Shown in pieces: positions 1 to 8,972 of a DNA stretch of 64,000 nucleotides. Below the pieces are notes generated by a model. It ran no database searches. It had not been told where the DNA came from and saw nothing but the letters and a program-made list of their open reading frames with translations. How positions within the stretch are numbered: position 1 is the stretch's first letter; each line of letters starts with the position of its first letter. The translations under genes were made by a program, and so were the position numbers. The DNA comes from Bacillota bacterium. GTDB taxonomy: Bacteria; Bacillota; Sulfobacillia; Sulfobacillales; Sulfobacillaceae. The DNA lies in the NCBI GenBank assembly GCA_021841025.1, contig JAKBWA010000086.1:53742-117741 (forward strand). The letters run 5' to 3'.

Positions 1-595
1 CAATGGGATTCACCGTAATATTGCCCAGTGACTGGGCTCCATCTACCAAAAAACGGGTTTGAGGATGTCTTCGGATGATTGTTCCCAGTTTTTCAACGGG
101 CAGCCGCCACCCCGTTAAATATGACACATGGCTCACAGCCACCAGTTTTGTGCGGGGACTAAGATATTTTTGCAGTTGCTCCGCTAAGGATTCTTCGCTG
201 TCCACACGCAGAACCTTGACCGTTATGCCAAAACGCCGAATTAGGGATGCGACAGTAAAAAGCAGGGCCGGATGTTCATGGTCGGTGGTAACTAGTTCAT
301 CCCCTTCCTTCCAACTCAGTCCCCAAATAACCCGCAATATCCCTTGGCTGTTGTTTTCGACCAGGCTGACCGTACCCCGGGGCATTGCCTTCTCGATGCG
401 TTTGGCAAATTGCCGTGACTTCTCGCGAGCTTCCTCGTAATACGGCACATGTCCCGGCCCCATTTCCTGCCATTTAATTTCCGCAGCACATGCAGCGGCA
501 GACACCGGCGTAGGAGTCGGACCCAGAGTAGCAGTATTCAAGTATGTCTGATGTAACGCTGCGGGAATCAATAGTCGCAAATCATGTCCATACAC
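1..595 (-). CDS. Aminotransferase class V (cysteine-desulfurase-like), 3' part outside window
   Basis: The reading frame starts at a GTG (593-595) with a GGGGGAGAA Shine-Dalgarno and runs off the left edge, so about 198 N-terminal residues are visible. The motif VDGAQSLG near the edge matches the segment of fold-type I PLP enzymes whose Asp pairs with the pyridine nitrogen. The segment TTDHEHPA and the preceding NNSQGI resemble the SufS/NifS/CsdA or isopenicillin-N-epimerase-like branch. The Schiff-base lysine would lie beyond position 1. The substrate cannot be decided: a desulfurase or another class V transaminase both fit. It runs in the same direction as the downstream-numbered M14 gene, with about 60 bp between them, so cotranscription is possible. 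Confidence 0.75.
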   Translation of the reverse strand, partial: MYGHDLRLLIPAALHQTYLNTATLGPTPTPVSAAACAAEIKWQEMGPGHVPYYEEAREKSRQFAKRIEKAMPRGTVSLVENNSQGILRVIWGLSWKEGDELVTTDHEHPALLFTVASLIRRFGITVKVLRVDSEESLAEQLQKYLSPRTKLVAVSHVSYLTGWRLPVEKLGTIIRRHPQTRFLVDGAQSLGNITVNPI

Positions 596-654
596 CTAAT
601 TCTCCCCCAATCACAAAATACCCGCATGAGTGCGAGTCCCACAAACTCTCGGAT

Positions 655-2436
655 CTACGAGTCCAGAACCACTTGGAAGTAAACCCGGCCGCCTTTCGGC
701 GCACTCACACTCAGTTGCAATGTACTGCCGGGTTCCGTTTCCACCACCCACTCAATCTGAATCCGGTTGGCTGCCGGCGGCTCTTGCTGGTCCATACTGC
801 CATAGCCCTTTAAATGGCCCAAATACTGGGGAGATTCCCCGGAAATCATGCGGTAGGAGCCTTCAAGACGCGCTATCAAGCCTTGGTTGCGCTTCATTGT
901 TCCACCTTTGTGAGTGCTTGAGGTGGGCAAAAATCCCTGGTTGGTCACCAAAGCTGCAATTCTGTAAATATTCTTCCCTAATTTTTCCACCTGCACAGAA
1001 GACAAATCGAGTTCCGGGGTCGACAATCCTAGAATGGTTAAAAACCGTCCGACTCTCTCGCATTCTTCCTCTAAAAAGGATAATGGAGGGTTTTGTATGA
1101 CAAATTTCGGATCAATACCCCCAATCTCTACGGGGCCTAAATCAGGGTGATAAAAAGGGGACCACGGAAAAAATCCAGCCGCACCGATCTTGTGATCCAC
1201 AAAAGCTAAGATTTTTCGCCAATCCTCTTCTCTTTCCTCATCACTCAATTTCATCAAACCCTGGACACCATGTTCGGCATATCCTCTAGCCCCCGCATGA
1301 CGGGGAAGATCCCACATCTCCACGGTAAAGCTTAAAATTCCTTGATGTTCATACATCCAATCATCAGCGGCTCCCGGCATCAAGACCCCTTCATGCCCAT
1401 TGTGAAAGGTTTCAAAATTTGATTTAGCAAAGTATCCACTGGCCTGGGCCCCTTCTGCCGCCACCCGGGTAAAAAGCGAACGATCCGTGAGATTCATCGT
1501 GGTATCGGGTCCTAAGGAGGGTTGTCGCAGAATCACTCCTCCTGACGTATGCAAGGCCGCATAGACCGCTATATTCGGATGCTTCACGACATAATTGGCC
1601 AAAGCATAAAGTTCGGGCTCGGATAAAGGAAACGGACCGGCCCCCTTCTCCTGATCCTCGCCCGCCCAGCGCACCGGAAAATTCCGGTTGAAGTCCATTC
1701 CTTGAGGAACCGATAATGGGAAATGTTTGCTGACAAAATCCTGAGCATGGTGATCCGCCTGATTAAGCCGTCCTTCGGGAAAAACATGATAGTATTGACC
1801 GCCAAATTCGCCCGGCCGGCGCCGCCTCATTAACCGCGGTTCTTTCTCGTCTATAGCAAAAGCACCATCTTCTGCAGGCAGTCGTATGCTTAAGATATGT
1901 CCATTGTGGTCGATATCATCCAATATCCAGCCGGGTAAGGCTTCCGGATAGGGATATAAATGGGGGCTGGATCGAAGCCGCAAGGGCGTATTCAGATATT
2001 CTTCCGCTCCGTCCACCGCGATGCGGGGAATAACGTAAATGCACCGGCTGTCCAAAAGCCTGGTCACGGCAGGAGACAGGTGATAATTTTCCAGTAGCCC
2101 CCCAACCCACTGCATTATTGCAGCATTTCCCGCAACCTCACCTGCATGAATGTTGGCATCAATTAAAACCCCAGGCTTAACATGGGCCAAAGACACCGGC
2201 GATGAAATGACAAGAGCCCATATCGTTCGGCCTCTGCGGCTTTTCCCCAAGTCTTCCCTCGCTAAAAGTTCTGGATAGGCCTCTTGCCATTTCGTCAACA
2301 TGTCTTCTATCGCATCATATGTCCAATACTTTGCCGTTGCCAACGATTGTCCTCCTTCACCGTATAGACCTAGATTCTCATGCCGTCGACCCATTTTATC
2401 TGTTTTGCGGCATTTTCTCAGTCCAAGTCTCATCAC
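655..2436 (-). CDS. M14-family zinc carboxypeptidase
   Basis: This protein of 593 residues belongs to the M14 carboxypeptidase family, which removes C-terminal amino acids or related residues using one zinc. The first zinc motif is HAGE (His97, Glu100), followed by FNRNFP near residue 249 (the substrate-binding Asn-Arg region). The third zinc ligand is His296 in ALHTSGG, and the general base is Glu373 in FTVEMWD. Residues about 440-593 form an extra C-terminal region of beta character, probably a transthyretin-like or accessory domain. No signal peptide is visible, so it may be cytosolic. The GTG start is supported by GGGAG just upstream; a second ATG follows immediately. The specificity is unknown. 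Confidence 0.88.
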   Translation of the reverse strand: MMRLGLRKCRKTDKMGRRHENLGLYGEGGQSLATAKYWTYDAIEDMLTKWQEAYPELLAREDLGKSRRGRTIWALVISSPVSLAHVKPGVLIDANIHAGEVAGNAAIMQWVGGLLENYHLSPAVTRLLDSRCIYVIPRIAVDGAEEYLNTPLRLRSSPHLYPYPEALPGWILDDIDHNGHILSIRLPAEDGAFAIDEKEPRLMRRRRPGEFGGQYYHVFPEGRLNQADHHAQDFVSKHFPLSVPQGMDFNRNFPVRWAGEDQEKGAGPFPLSEPELYALANYVVKHPNIAVYAALHTSGGVILRQPSLGPDTTMNLTDRSLFTRVAAEGAQASGYFAKSNFETFHNGHEGVLMPGAADDWMYEHQGILSFTVEMWDLPRHAGARGYAEHGVQGLMKLSDEEREEDWRKILAFVDHKIGAAGFFPWSPFYHPDLGPVEIGGIDPKFVIQNPPLSFLEEECERVGRFLTILGLSTPELDLSSVQVEKLGKNIYRIAALVTNQGFLPTSSTHKGGTMKRNQGLIARLEGSYRMISGESPQYLGHLKGYGSMDQQEPPAANRIQIEWVVETEPGSTLQLSVSAPKGGRVYFQVVLDS

Positions 2437-2521
2437 TTAGCTCCCGTTTGATCGGACCAGTTCTTAAATTCGCTTGGTGACATCAAAATTCCTCTAATTT
2501 GTCGGGGGCTTTGAACTTTGC

Positions 2522-2550
2522 TTGACGTCAAAACCGATTTTCGTCATGAT
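2522..2550 (+). promoter_or_regulatory. Candidate sigma-A promoter for nfo
   Basis: A TTGACG -35 hexamer (2522-2527) is followed after exactly 17 bp by CATGAT (2545-2550), a 4/6 match to the -10 consensus. It lies 34 bp before the nfo ATG. This is seen in the sequence only and has not been tested. Confidence 0.45.
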
Positions 2551-2583
2551 GGACCATAGCGAAAGAATGGAGCGAAGTCGACC

Positions 2584-3432
2584 ATGAGACGTATTGGGTG
2601 TCATCTTAGTGTGGCCAAAGGTTTTGTCAAGGCTGTGGACAACGCCCCAAAACTGGGAGCCACGTGTTTTCAATATTTTACGAAGAATCCCCGCGGATTT
2701 CGTGGGGCCAAGCCTCTTAATGTCGTCGACGCACATGAAGGGCGGGACCGCGCGGAAGATCTGAATTTACTCACCGTGGGGCACACACCGTATTTAATCA
2801 ATCTCGCATCGCCAGATGACGAGCTGTTTAACTTGTCCGTTGACGCGTTGGTACAGGATCTCGTGATTGGCGAGACCCGCGGCTCTTACGGCGTAATTGT
2901 TCACTGCGGAAAACCTAAGGACAAAGGAGTCGAATGGGGCATATCGCGTATGCACAATGCTCTTTCCGAGGTTTTAGGCAGAGATAAGACTGAACAGACT
3001 ATGATCCTGCTCGAAAATACCGCTGGCCAAGGCTCCGAAATCGGCACAACCGTGGATCAGTTGCTGGCCATCATTGATCCCTTTCCCCGAAGCAAAGTCG
3101 GATTTTGCTTAGATACTCAGCACGCCTTCGCCGCCGGAGTTCTCGAGCCAGGCAATATTCAAGCATTTGAAGGATTTCGGCATCCCGCTTTTATGGAAGG
3201 GTTAAAGGCTATTCATTTAAATGACAGTAAAGTACCGGAGGGTGCTAAGAAGGATCGGCATGAACTCATTGGTCAGGGCTATATGGGCATGGAAATGATC
3301 GCCGAAATTTTGAAAGAACCTCGTTGGGGATCTATCCCCTTTTACTTGGAAACCCCTGTGCAAGCCGAAGCCCAATATGCCGACGAAATCCGACGTTGTC
3401 GTGACGTTCTTAGCTCAGAGGACGCCACATGA
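2584..3432 (+). CDS. nfo: Endonuclease IV (AP endonuclease)
   Basis: Endonuclease IV cleaves DNA 5' of abasic sites during base excision repair, using three zinc ions. The 282-residue length is normal for the family. Signature segments occur in order: GCHLSVAKG at the N terminus, CFQYFTKNPRG, HTPYLINLAS, VIVHCG, ILLENTAGQG, GFCLDTQHAFAAG, and IHLNDSK followed by DRHELIGQG. Together they supply the His, Glu and Asp metal ligands. The ATG start has GGAGCG about ten bases upstream and a plausible promoter. A lipid kinase follows 50 bp downstream on the same strand, so the two may be cotranscribed, although no functional link is obvious. Confidence 0.96.
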   Translation: MRRIGCHLSVAKGFVKAVDNAPKLGATCFQYFTKNPRGFRGAKPLNVVDAHEGRDRAEDLNLLTVGHTPYLINLASPDDELFNLSVDALVQDLVIGETRGSYGVIVHCGKPKDKGVEWGISRMHNALSEVLGRDKTEQTMILLENTAGQGSEIGTTVDQLLAIIDPFPRSKVGFCLDTQHAFAAGVLEPGNIQAFEGFRHPAFMEGLKAIHLNDSKVPEGAKKDRHELIGQGYMGMEMIAEILKEPRWGSIPFYLETPVQAEAQYADEIRRCRDVLSSEDAT

Positions 3433-3482
3433 CGGAGATCTTTGCACAGGTATATTCATTTGATGGGGGAATCCCGTAATTT

Positions 3483-4433
3483 ATGGCAGCGCGGATCATT
3501 TACAATCCCACAGCCGGTAATGGCAAAGCGGTAAAGGTGTTGGAGAAGGTCAGACCTTATCTGGAAAAATTTGATGTGGAGATTATCGAAACTGAGGGCC
3601 CGGGACACGCCACCCTATTAGCTCGTGAAATCTCGGATATTGATGATATGGCCGTCATTTCATTAGGTGGAGATGGTACCCATCATGAAGTCATCAACGG
3701 GTTAATGCCAGCCGGCAAAGCGATATTTAGCGTTATCCCCGCTGGAACCGGGAATGACTTTGTGCGCATGCTCCACTACCCCGAAACGGTCAGCCAAGTC
3801 GTCGAGGTAGCCCTTAAGGGCCCTTACCGCTGGTTTGACCTAGGGCACATCGATGGTCAGTATGGTCAATATTTTCTCACTGTAGCCGGAGCCGGATTTG
3901 ACGCGGAAGTGGCTGGGTGGGTCAATCAAAGAAAAAAACAGGGCAACGGCACCTGGGTTTTTATTCGCGGAATTCTTTATAACGCGTTTGGCTATCGCCC
4001 TCAGCCAATGACTCTGGTTTCGCCTGGTGTCAACCGTTCCCAAAACACATTCATGATCGTCATTGGCAACACACAGTATTATGCAGGAGGTATGAAAATT
4101 TGTCCCGAAGCAGACCCTCACGACGGAGCCTTCCAAATCGTCTGGGTCGAAAGCATCAGTCCTTGGCAGGTATTTCCTTTGTTGGCTCGGGTGTTTCGGG
4201 GCAATCACGTCCACCGCAAGGTCGTCACGACGTTTTCTGCCGAGACGCTGAAAGTGGAGGGGCCGAAAGAGTTGTGGGTGCATGCCGATGGTGAATTGGT
4301 GGGCCATTTGCCCGTCTCCATTCGAACTGTGCCGAAAGCCATCCGTGTTCGCTTAGGAAGCGTGGCATCTCAGGCAAAGCCCCGCCCCCTCCATAGATTG
4401 GAAAGAAAAGCTGAGTCAACAACCCCGTCTTAA
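3483..4433 (+). CDS. Diacylglycerol kinase / YegS-BmrU-type lipid kinase
   Basis: The 316-residue protein has the catalytic domain of the DAGK family, which uses ATP to phosphorylate diacylglycerol or related lipids and feeds phosphatidic acid back into phospholipid synthesis. Visible motifs are NPTAGNGKA (residues 8-16), the nucleotide-binding GGDGTHHEV (62-70) and IPAGTGNDF (85-93). The C-terminal beta-sandwich half ends near residue 300, typical for DgkB/BmrU proteins of 290-320 residues. The ATG start follows a GGGGGAATCC stretch. It lies 50 bp after nfo. The exact lipid substrate is not shown by the sequence; DgkB or a YtlR/BmrU paralogue are both possible. Confidence 0.9.
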   Translation: MAARIIYNPTAGNGKAVKVLEKVRPYLEKFDVEIIETEGPGHATLLAREISDIDDMAVISLGGDGTHHEVINGLMPAGKAIFSVIPAGTGNDFVRMLHYPETVSQVVEVALKGPYRWFDLGHIDGQYGQYFLTVAGAGFDAEVAGWVNQRKKQGNGTWVFIRGILYNAFGYRPQPMTLVSPGVNRSQNTFMIVIGNTQYYAGGMKICPEADPHDGAFQIVWVESISPWQVFPLLARVFRGNHVHRKVVTTFSAETLKVEGPKELWVHADGELVGHLPVSIRTVPKAIRVRLGSVASQAKPRPLHRLERKAESTTPS

Positions 4434-4442
4434 AGTTAGAGT

Positions 4443-4640
4443 TATAATGAGGTTCTCAGCCTGGAAAAGACAATGAGGCGAGAGAGGATAATACGGGCAA
4501 AGTGCCACAGTCCTTGGAAAACGCGGACTGAGCCCCAGGAACACTCTTTGCTTGTTGTCCTCTCCTGGCGCCGAGGAAATAATTATCGATATCCGTTAAG
4601 ATCAGAAAGGAGAAGCGGGAAGAGCGTGGAGACCGGACAA
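4443..4640 (+). promoter_or_regulatory. Possible promoter and structured leader before the GH1 gene
   Basis: A perfect TATAAT lies at 4443-4448, but no good -35 is seen. The following leader can fold. The outer pairs GCAAAG (4497-4502) and CTTTGC (4546-4551) enclose an inner hairpin CAGTCC (4508-4513) with GGACTG (4525-4530). A purine-rich block AGAAAGGAGAAGCG occurs near 4606 and recurs in the leader of the UDP-glucose dehydrogenase gene. No known riboswitch class was recognised. The 62-codon plus-strand frame here lacks any credible start signal. Confidence 0.3.
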
Positions 4641-4687
4641 TTTATGGTTGCTGGTTTCTGAGTATCCTCATATTCCGCGCCAGCAAA

Positions 4688-5926
4688 ATGATGTTTTGGC
4701 CGCAAAACACCACCCCCTTCCTATGGGGTGTAGCAACGTCCAGCCACCAAGTTGAAGGCGGGAATAACAATGACTGGACACAATGGGAAAACGCCGGGAA
4801 GGTAACAGAGAAATCGGGGGATAGCTCTTTACATTACCACAAGTACAGGGAGGATTTGCAGTTATTTTCCCAGATTGGGGTGAATGCCTACCGCTATTCT
4901 TTAGAATGGAGCCGCATTGAGCCCAAACCCGGCCAATTTGATCACAAGGCCTTAGACCACTACCGAGAGATGACGCAAGATGTCCTTCGTCACCACATGG
5001 AACCTTTAATCACCCTGCATCACTTTACCCTGCCCCCATGGTTTGCTAAACAAGGGGGGTTCTTCCATCCGGAGGCTGCTAATCTTTTTGGGCGTTATGT
5101 GCAAAAGGTCGTGGACACCTTGGGTAATTTATGCCGCTTTTATGTCACCATCAATGAACCCATGGTGTATGCGGTCATGGGTTATGGAACCGGGCAATGG
5201 CCGCCCGGGCACAAAAGTCTCAAAGAATTGTGGCAAATTGGTCCCCGATTGCTCGCCTGTCACCAGGAAGCCTATCACCGCGTGAAATCCCAGCGTCCTG
5301 ATGCCATGGTGGGACTCTCCCATCATTTGCTGGCCTTTTCGCCTTATGATACCTACTCCCGCCTTGATCGGATCAATGCCCGGATCATGCATTATTTGTT
5401 TAACGAGCGCTTTATCCAATGGACTCGCAGCACAGCCGACTTTATCGGTGTAAATTACTATTCACAGCAATATGCCAGCCATCGGCAATTCTTAGTTCCC
5501 ATCTTGCATAAGCCAGGCGCCACGCCTCTTACCGACATGGAATGGGAAATTCATCCCGAGCGTCTGGAAGAATTGTTAGTAGCACTAAAGTCCTTTGACA
5601 AACCCTTGATCATTACTGAAAACGGCATTGCCACCTCCGATGATGCCCTCAGACAGCAATTTATCCTGGACCATTTAACAGCCATCAGCCATGCGCAAAA
5701 TCGAGGCGCCATCGTGCGCGGCTATTTTTACTGGTCCGCCTTAGACAATTTCGAGTGGGCAGAAGGATATCGTCCCCGATTTGGTCTGATTGAGGTCGAT
5801 TACACAACACAGAATCGCACGTTACGAGACAGTGCGTATTTATATCGCCGTATTATCGATGCCAATCAGGGGCACTGGCCTATCAATATCCCGCCAAAAC
5901 CGGAACAACCGGTGTCCGTTCTTTAA
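4688..5926 (+). CDS. Glycoside hydrolase family 1 (beta-glucosidase-like)
   Basis: GH1 enzymes hydrolyse beta-linked glucosides or galactosides by a retaining mechanism. Both catalytic glutamates are present: the acid/base in TINEP (Glu157) and the nucleophile in ITENG (Glu311). The N terminus FLWGVATSSHQVEGG is the typical GH1 opening strand, and FYWSALDNFEWAEGY near the C terminus is the usual glycone-binding region. At 412 residues it is somewhat shorter than the typical 440-470, with the loss mainly in the middle. No signal peptide is present, so it is probably cytosolic. The start is set at the first of two tandem ATGs. No strong Shine-Dalgarno is visible, so translation may depend on the leader. 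It converges on the next minus-strand gene. Confidence 0.92.
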   Translation: MMFWPQNTTPFLWGVATSSHQVEGGNNNDWTQWENAGKVTEKSGDSSLHYHKYREDLQLFSQIGVNAYRYSLEWSRIEPKPGQFDHKALDHYREMTQDVLRHHMEPLITLHHFTLPPWFAKQGGFFHPEAANLFGRYVQKVVDTLGNLCRFYVTINEPMVYAVMGYGTGQWPPGHKSLKELWQIGPRLLACHQEAYHRVKSQRPDAMVGLSHHLLAFSPYDTYSRLDRINARIMHYLFNERFIQWTRSTADFIGVNYYSQQYASHRQFLVPILHKPGATPLTDMEWEIHPERLEELLVALKSFDKPLIITENGIATSDDALRQQFILDHLTAISHAQNRGAIVRGYFYWSALDNFEWAEGYRPRFGLIEVDYTTQNRTLRDSAYLYRRIIDANQGHWPINIPPKPEQPVSVL

Positions 5927-6066
5927 TACAGCGGGTGAAAGATCTCTAATTCACACCACAGGGTTGACTTTGCCGAGTTCTCAAAACTCAGAGGCTTTGG
6001 CGGAGTCTTTCAGTTCTGGTCACGGGGTGAGAGAATCACAGGGGTTCTTATGCTTTGCCGGTGGTC

Positions 6067-7047
6067 CTAACTCACCCGAGAGGAATTGTTAAGAATTTTG
6101 GCCGGATCGAGAATAAAAGGACCGTCTCGCACGACCATAAGTGTCACCGATTCCCCGGGCCGCAATACCACCGTACGCTCTCCATCCAGCGCCAAGGACC
6201 CGCCTTCATCTCGTCTCCATACCACCGGCCGCCCCAATGGCACTTCTTTGGCATGGTTCACATAAAAAGGCGTGATGAGTCCAGGTGCCAATACGGCCAG
6301 GGTTTCGTCCCCCGGTGGTCCGCCATTTAAGACGATTTCGGTGGCAACGTCATCTTCCGGTCCAATGGGATGGATAAATCCTCCGACATTAGATAGACCG
6401 GGGCGAATGGGATCGGCTAGTGTCAAGAAAAGCCTTTCCACATCTTCGGCGTGCCAGACGGCTAAAGCTCCGGTATAAGTTTGATGCACCAAAGCCACAT
6501 CAACCAAGGCTAATTCTTCATGGCCGGTTTGCTGCTTGACGTGTATCAATTTGGCCCGGTAACCGACTTCCAAAGGATCGTCCCCCCGCGCCACATAAAG
6601 TGCCGCAGCATATCCAGCCGCTGTCTGATCTCCTGTCCAACAGGCCACATTATTTGTGCCACCAGCAATGGGCAAGATCGGAATGCCGAGGTGAGCCTGG
6701 GCAATGTTGCGCTGCGTTCCGTCTCCGCCTACGCTCATAATGACGTGGGCTCCATTTTGTTGCAGCCGCAGCGCCCAGTCTATCGTGGAATTTCCATTGC
6801 TGGGTTCCTTTTCTCCATCAACCAGCCGAACCCGCAGCAATTTCCCCAGTTCATAAAATGCGTAACGGCCAAATCCCTCATAATCGTCGATCATCAACAC
6901 TTCGGTGCCAGGAATTCCCGCTAGTCCCGCAAAAATTCTTCGTACCACCAACATTTTTTCAGGCGCCGACTGCAACGACGCCGCTGCCACTAACCGTCTG
7001 ATATCACGGCCGGCCATGGGGTTGACAATTAAACCAATCGTGGGCAT
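6067..7047 (-). CDS. ATP-NAD kinase-like protein (AcoX type)
   Basis: The 326-residue protein has the NAD kinase/diacylglycerol-kinase superfamily nucleotide site: NPMAGRD at residues 9-15 and SVGGDGTQRN around 105-114, followed by PIAGGTNNVACW. Its length and the region after the GGDGT motif resemble AcoX-like proteins found beside acetoin catabolism genes, rather than the shorter housekeeping PpnK. The substrate is therefore uncertain (NAD or another small molecule). The ATG is preceded by AAGGTGAG. It lies 12 bp downstream of the MarR gene and is almost certainly cotranscribed with it, which suggests it responds to the MarR ligand. Confidence 0.75.
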   Translation of the reverse strand: MPTIGLIVNPMAGRDIRRLVAAASLQSAPEKMLVVRRIFAGLAGIPGTEVLMIDDYEGFGRYAFYELGKLLRVRLVDGEKEPSNGNSTIDWALRLQQNGAHVIMSVGGDGTQRNIAQAHLGIPILPIAGGTNNVACWTGDQTAAGYAAALYVARGDDPLEVGYRAKLIHVKQQTGHEELALVDVALVHQTYTGALAVWHAEDVERLFLTLADPIRPGLSNVGGFIHPIGPEDDVATEIVLNGGPPGDETLAVLAPGLITPFYVNHAKEVPLGRPVVWRRDEGGSLALDGERTVVLRPGESVTLMVVRDGPFILDPAKILNNSSRVS

Positions 7048-7059
7048 TAACCACTCACC

Positions 7060-7500
7060 TTATTGTTCCTCGGCCGAAACCGGGGGTATGAGTTTGTTCA
7101 GCAAAAATATCAGTTGGTCCTGCTCGTGTGCCGTCAGTTTGCACTGGGCCTCCTGGGCGAGAATTTTTACTCGTTCCGCACGTTGCCGGGCCAATAAACC
7201 TAATCCCTCTTCCGACAGTCGCAGCCAGACCAGACGCCGGTCCTGGGGATCCCGCTCTTTATTTAACAGATGTTTTTGCACTAAAGCGTCAACCGCCCGA
7301 GTAGCGGTTGGCGCAGAAACTTGGAGATGTTTAGCCATATCCATCAGAGTTAACGTTTGACGGTCCCGTATCAAGTACAAAATGTGATACTGGGTCGGTG
7401 TAATATGTTCCGGCGCCCGATCTTTCGCGAATGAACGGGCCATCATGCGCAATACACGAAACAGGGCGTCAAATAATGATTCCGCCTTTTCTTGATCCAC
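7060..7500 (-). CDS. MarR-family transcriptional regulator
   Basis: A 146-residue winged-helix regulator of the MarR family, which typically binds a palindrome as a dimer and releases it on binding a phenolic or other ligand. The DNA-binding part is visible as ITPTQYHILYLI, then LTLMDMAKHLQVSAPTATRAVDALVQ (recognition helix) and the wing with RDPQDRRLVWLRLSEEG. I set the start at the GTG (7498-7500) because GGGAGGAG lies 6 bases upstream. The frame is open further back but without initiation signals. Flanking helices give the dimer interface. It forms an operon with the AcoX-like gene and probably autoregulates through the dyad at 7586-7612. Confidence 0.9.
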   Translation of the reverse strand: MDQEKAESLFDALFRVLRMMARSFAKDRAPEHITPTQYHILYLIRDRQTLTLMDMAKHLQVSAPTATRAVDALVQKHLLNKERDPQDRRLVWLRLSEEGLGLLARQRAERVKILAQEAQCKLTAHEQDQLIFLLNKLIPPVSAEEQ

Positions 7501-7585
7501 AATTTTCTCCTCCCGACACGATAGCATCAGCATACCATCAAAGGTGAGGGACGAATAGAGTTTCTGGCAAAACCTGAAAATCTTG

Positions 7586-7612
7586 AGAACTTTGTCAATC
7601 ACCCAAAGTTCT
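7586..7612. promoter_or_regulatory. Inverted repeat, candidate MarR operator
   Basis: AGAACTTTG (7586-7594) and CAAAGTTCT (7604-7612) are perfect inverted 9-mers separated by 9 bp. Read on the minus strand, the repeat overlaps a TTGACA sequence that could be the -35 box for the MarR gene. Its position about 90 bp before the MarR start fits autoregulation. The remaining sequence up to 7837 shows no gene. Confidence 0.4.
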
Positions 7613-7837
7613 TGATGCTTTAGAGGGTGGGGGCCAAGGACTCTGTCCCCCTTCCCCCTCCACCTTCTTAATTTTTCGCCCATGCTGGTGTGTGAGTGGG
7701 GACTTGCATGAAATCTCCCTCGTCTTAATAAAAACACCGGAACGTGAATTTGGTATCGTTTATATTTAAGAGACTATTGAGAGTGTGTCAATGAACGACT
7801 CCAGCCATAGGCGGCGGGAAAGGATAGGTGCATTTCG

Positions 7838-8803
7838 GTGACAAAAATTCAGGGCTATGACATATATCCCAGTATCATTAAAATCCCTCAAGTCGGCGTG
7901 GGTACTGTGAGTGATCACATCAAAGAAACGGGTTCGACCGCGTTATTGCTCCCTCCGGGATCCCGCGCGGCAGTTGATGTGGCAGGAGGGGCCCCAGCCA
8001 CTCGGGAGACTCCGGTACTCGATCCGGCCAATCTCGTCGCCGGCCCCGATGCCATCATCCTCAGTGGCGGCAGTGCTCTAGGACTGGAGACAGCCGATGG
8101 CGCAGCAAAGGTTTTGCGACGCTATCATCGCGGGTTTCCCGTGGCAAATATTCATATCCCCATTGTCGTGGCCGCTTGCATCTTTGATCTCGGCTATGGC
8201 CAGCCTCAACCGCCCACATGGGAAGATGGACAAAAGGCTATGCAAGAAGCTCTGAACAACCCGGCTTCGGGCCCTATAGCGGAAGGATCCGAGGGGGCCG
8301 GAACCGGGGCCACGGTCGGAAAGTCTTTGGGGCCAGAATTAGCGATGAAAGGAGGCCAGGCAGCCGTCAGCCTCATCACTTCCACAGGTCTTGTGGTCGC
8401 CGCATTAATGGTGGTCAATGCCATGGGCAGCATTTTTGATGATGACGGCCGAATTTTGGCGGGTCCCCAAGACAAAAAAGGCAAAGCCCAACCCACAAGT
8501 CCAGCCATGTGGGAGAAGAATCCTGACGTGCTGTCCCCGGGAGAATCCACGACTATCGGCGCCATTATTACCAATGGACGATTGTCTAAGGCCGAACTAC
8601 TCCGTGTTTGCCGCATGGGACATGATGGTCTGGCTCGGGCTATCGACCCGGTGCATACACCTTGGGATGGAGACACTCTGTTTGCCGTGTCGGCCGGAGA
8701 CTTCCAAACTGCTCCCGTAATTGTTGGAGCCCTGGCTGCCCACGCCGTGTCTTTAGCCATCAGACGAGCCGTCGTATTAGCGAATAAGCCGTCCAACACC
8801 TAA
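7838..8803 (+). CDS. P1-family aminopeptidase (DmpA/BapA-like), self-processing
   Basis: The 321-residue protein belongs to the P1 (DmpA/L-aminopeptidase) family of N-terminal-nucleophile hydrolases, which are synthesised as one chain and split autocatalytically. Family segments seen are GVGTVSDH near the N terminus, AIILSGGSALGLETADG (residues 73-89), and the GTGATVGKSLG loop. The predicted new N-terminal nucleophile is Thr238 or Thr239 in GESTTIGAIITNG. The classical DmpA nucleophile is Ser, but Thr occurs in homologues. The start is a GTG with GGGAAAGGAT upstream. It is divergent from the MarR operon, so it may share that control. The substrate (beta-peptides, D- or L-amino-acid amides) cannot be predicted. 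Confidence 0.85.
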   Translation: MTKIQGYDIYPSIIKIPQVGVGTVSDHIKETGSTALLLPPGSRAAVDVAGGAPATRETPVLDPANLVAGPDAIILSGGSALGLETADGAAKVLRRYHRGFPVANIHIPIVVAACIFDLGYGQPQPPTWEDGQKAMQEALNNPASGPIAEGSEGAGTGATVGKSLGPELAMKGGQAAVSLITSTGLVVAALMVVNAMGSIFDDDGRILAGPQDKKGKAQPTSPAMWEKNPDVLSPGESTTIGAIITNGRLSKAELLRVCRMGHDGLARAIDPVHTPWDGDTLFAVSAGDFQTAPVIVGALAAHAVSLAIRRAVVLANKPSNT

Positions 8804-8930
8804 ATCGCCCTTTTTCCCGTGCTAAGAGAAAGCGCTTCCGGCTTTTTTCCCGGTTCTGATAGACCCGGCATCTGAAATTGGTTGAAGACGACGCCAAGAT
8901 TTTCTGAAGGATCTTGAACCCTTCCTTGTC

Positions 8931-8962
8931 AGAAAAATTCCCGGGGGATATCCGCCCGGGAA
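8931..8962 (-). terminator. Intrinsic terminator of the tau operon
   Basis: TTCCCGGG (8938-8945) pairs with CCCGGGAA (8955-8962). On the minus strand the hairpin is followed by a run of T (complement of 8933-8937). It lies just after the tauB stop codon. Confidence 0.75.
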
Positions 8963-8972
8963 CAAGTAACTA

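Noticed and set aside
4473..4661. 62-codon plus-strand ORF before the GH1 gene
   Set aside because: No Shine-Dalgarno at its start; the stretch looks like a structured leader instead.
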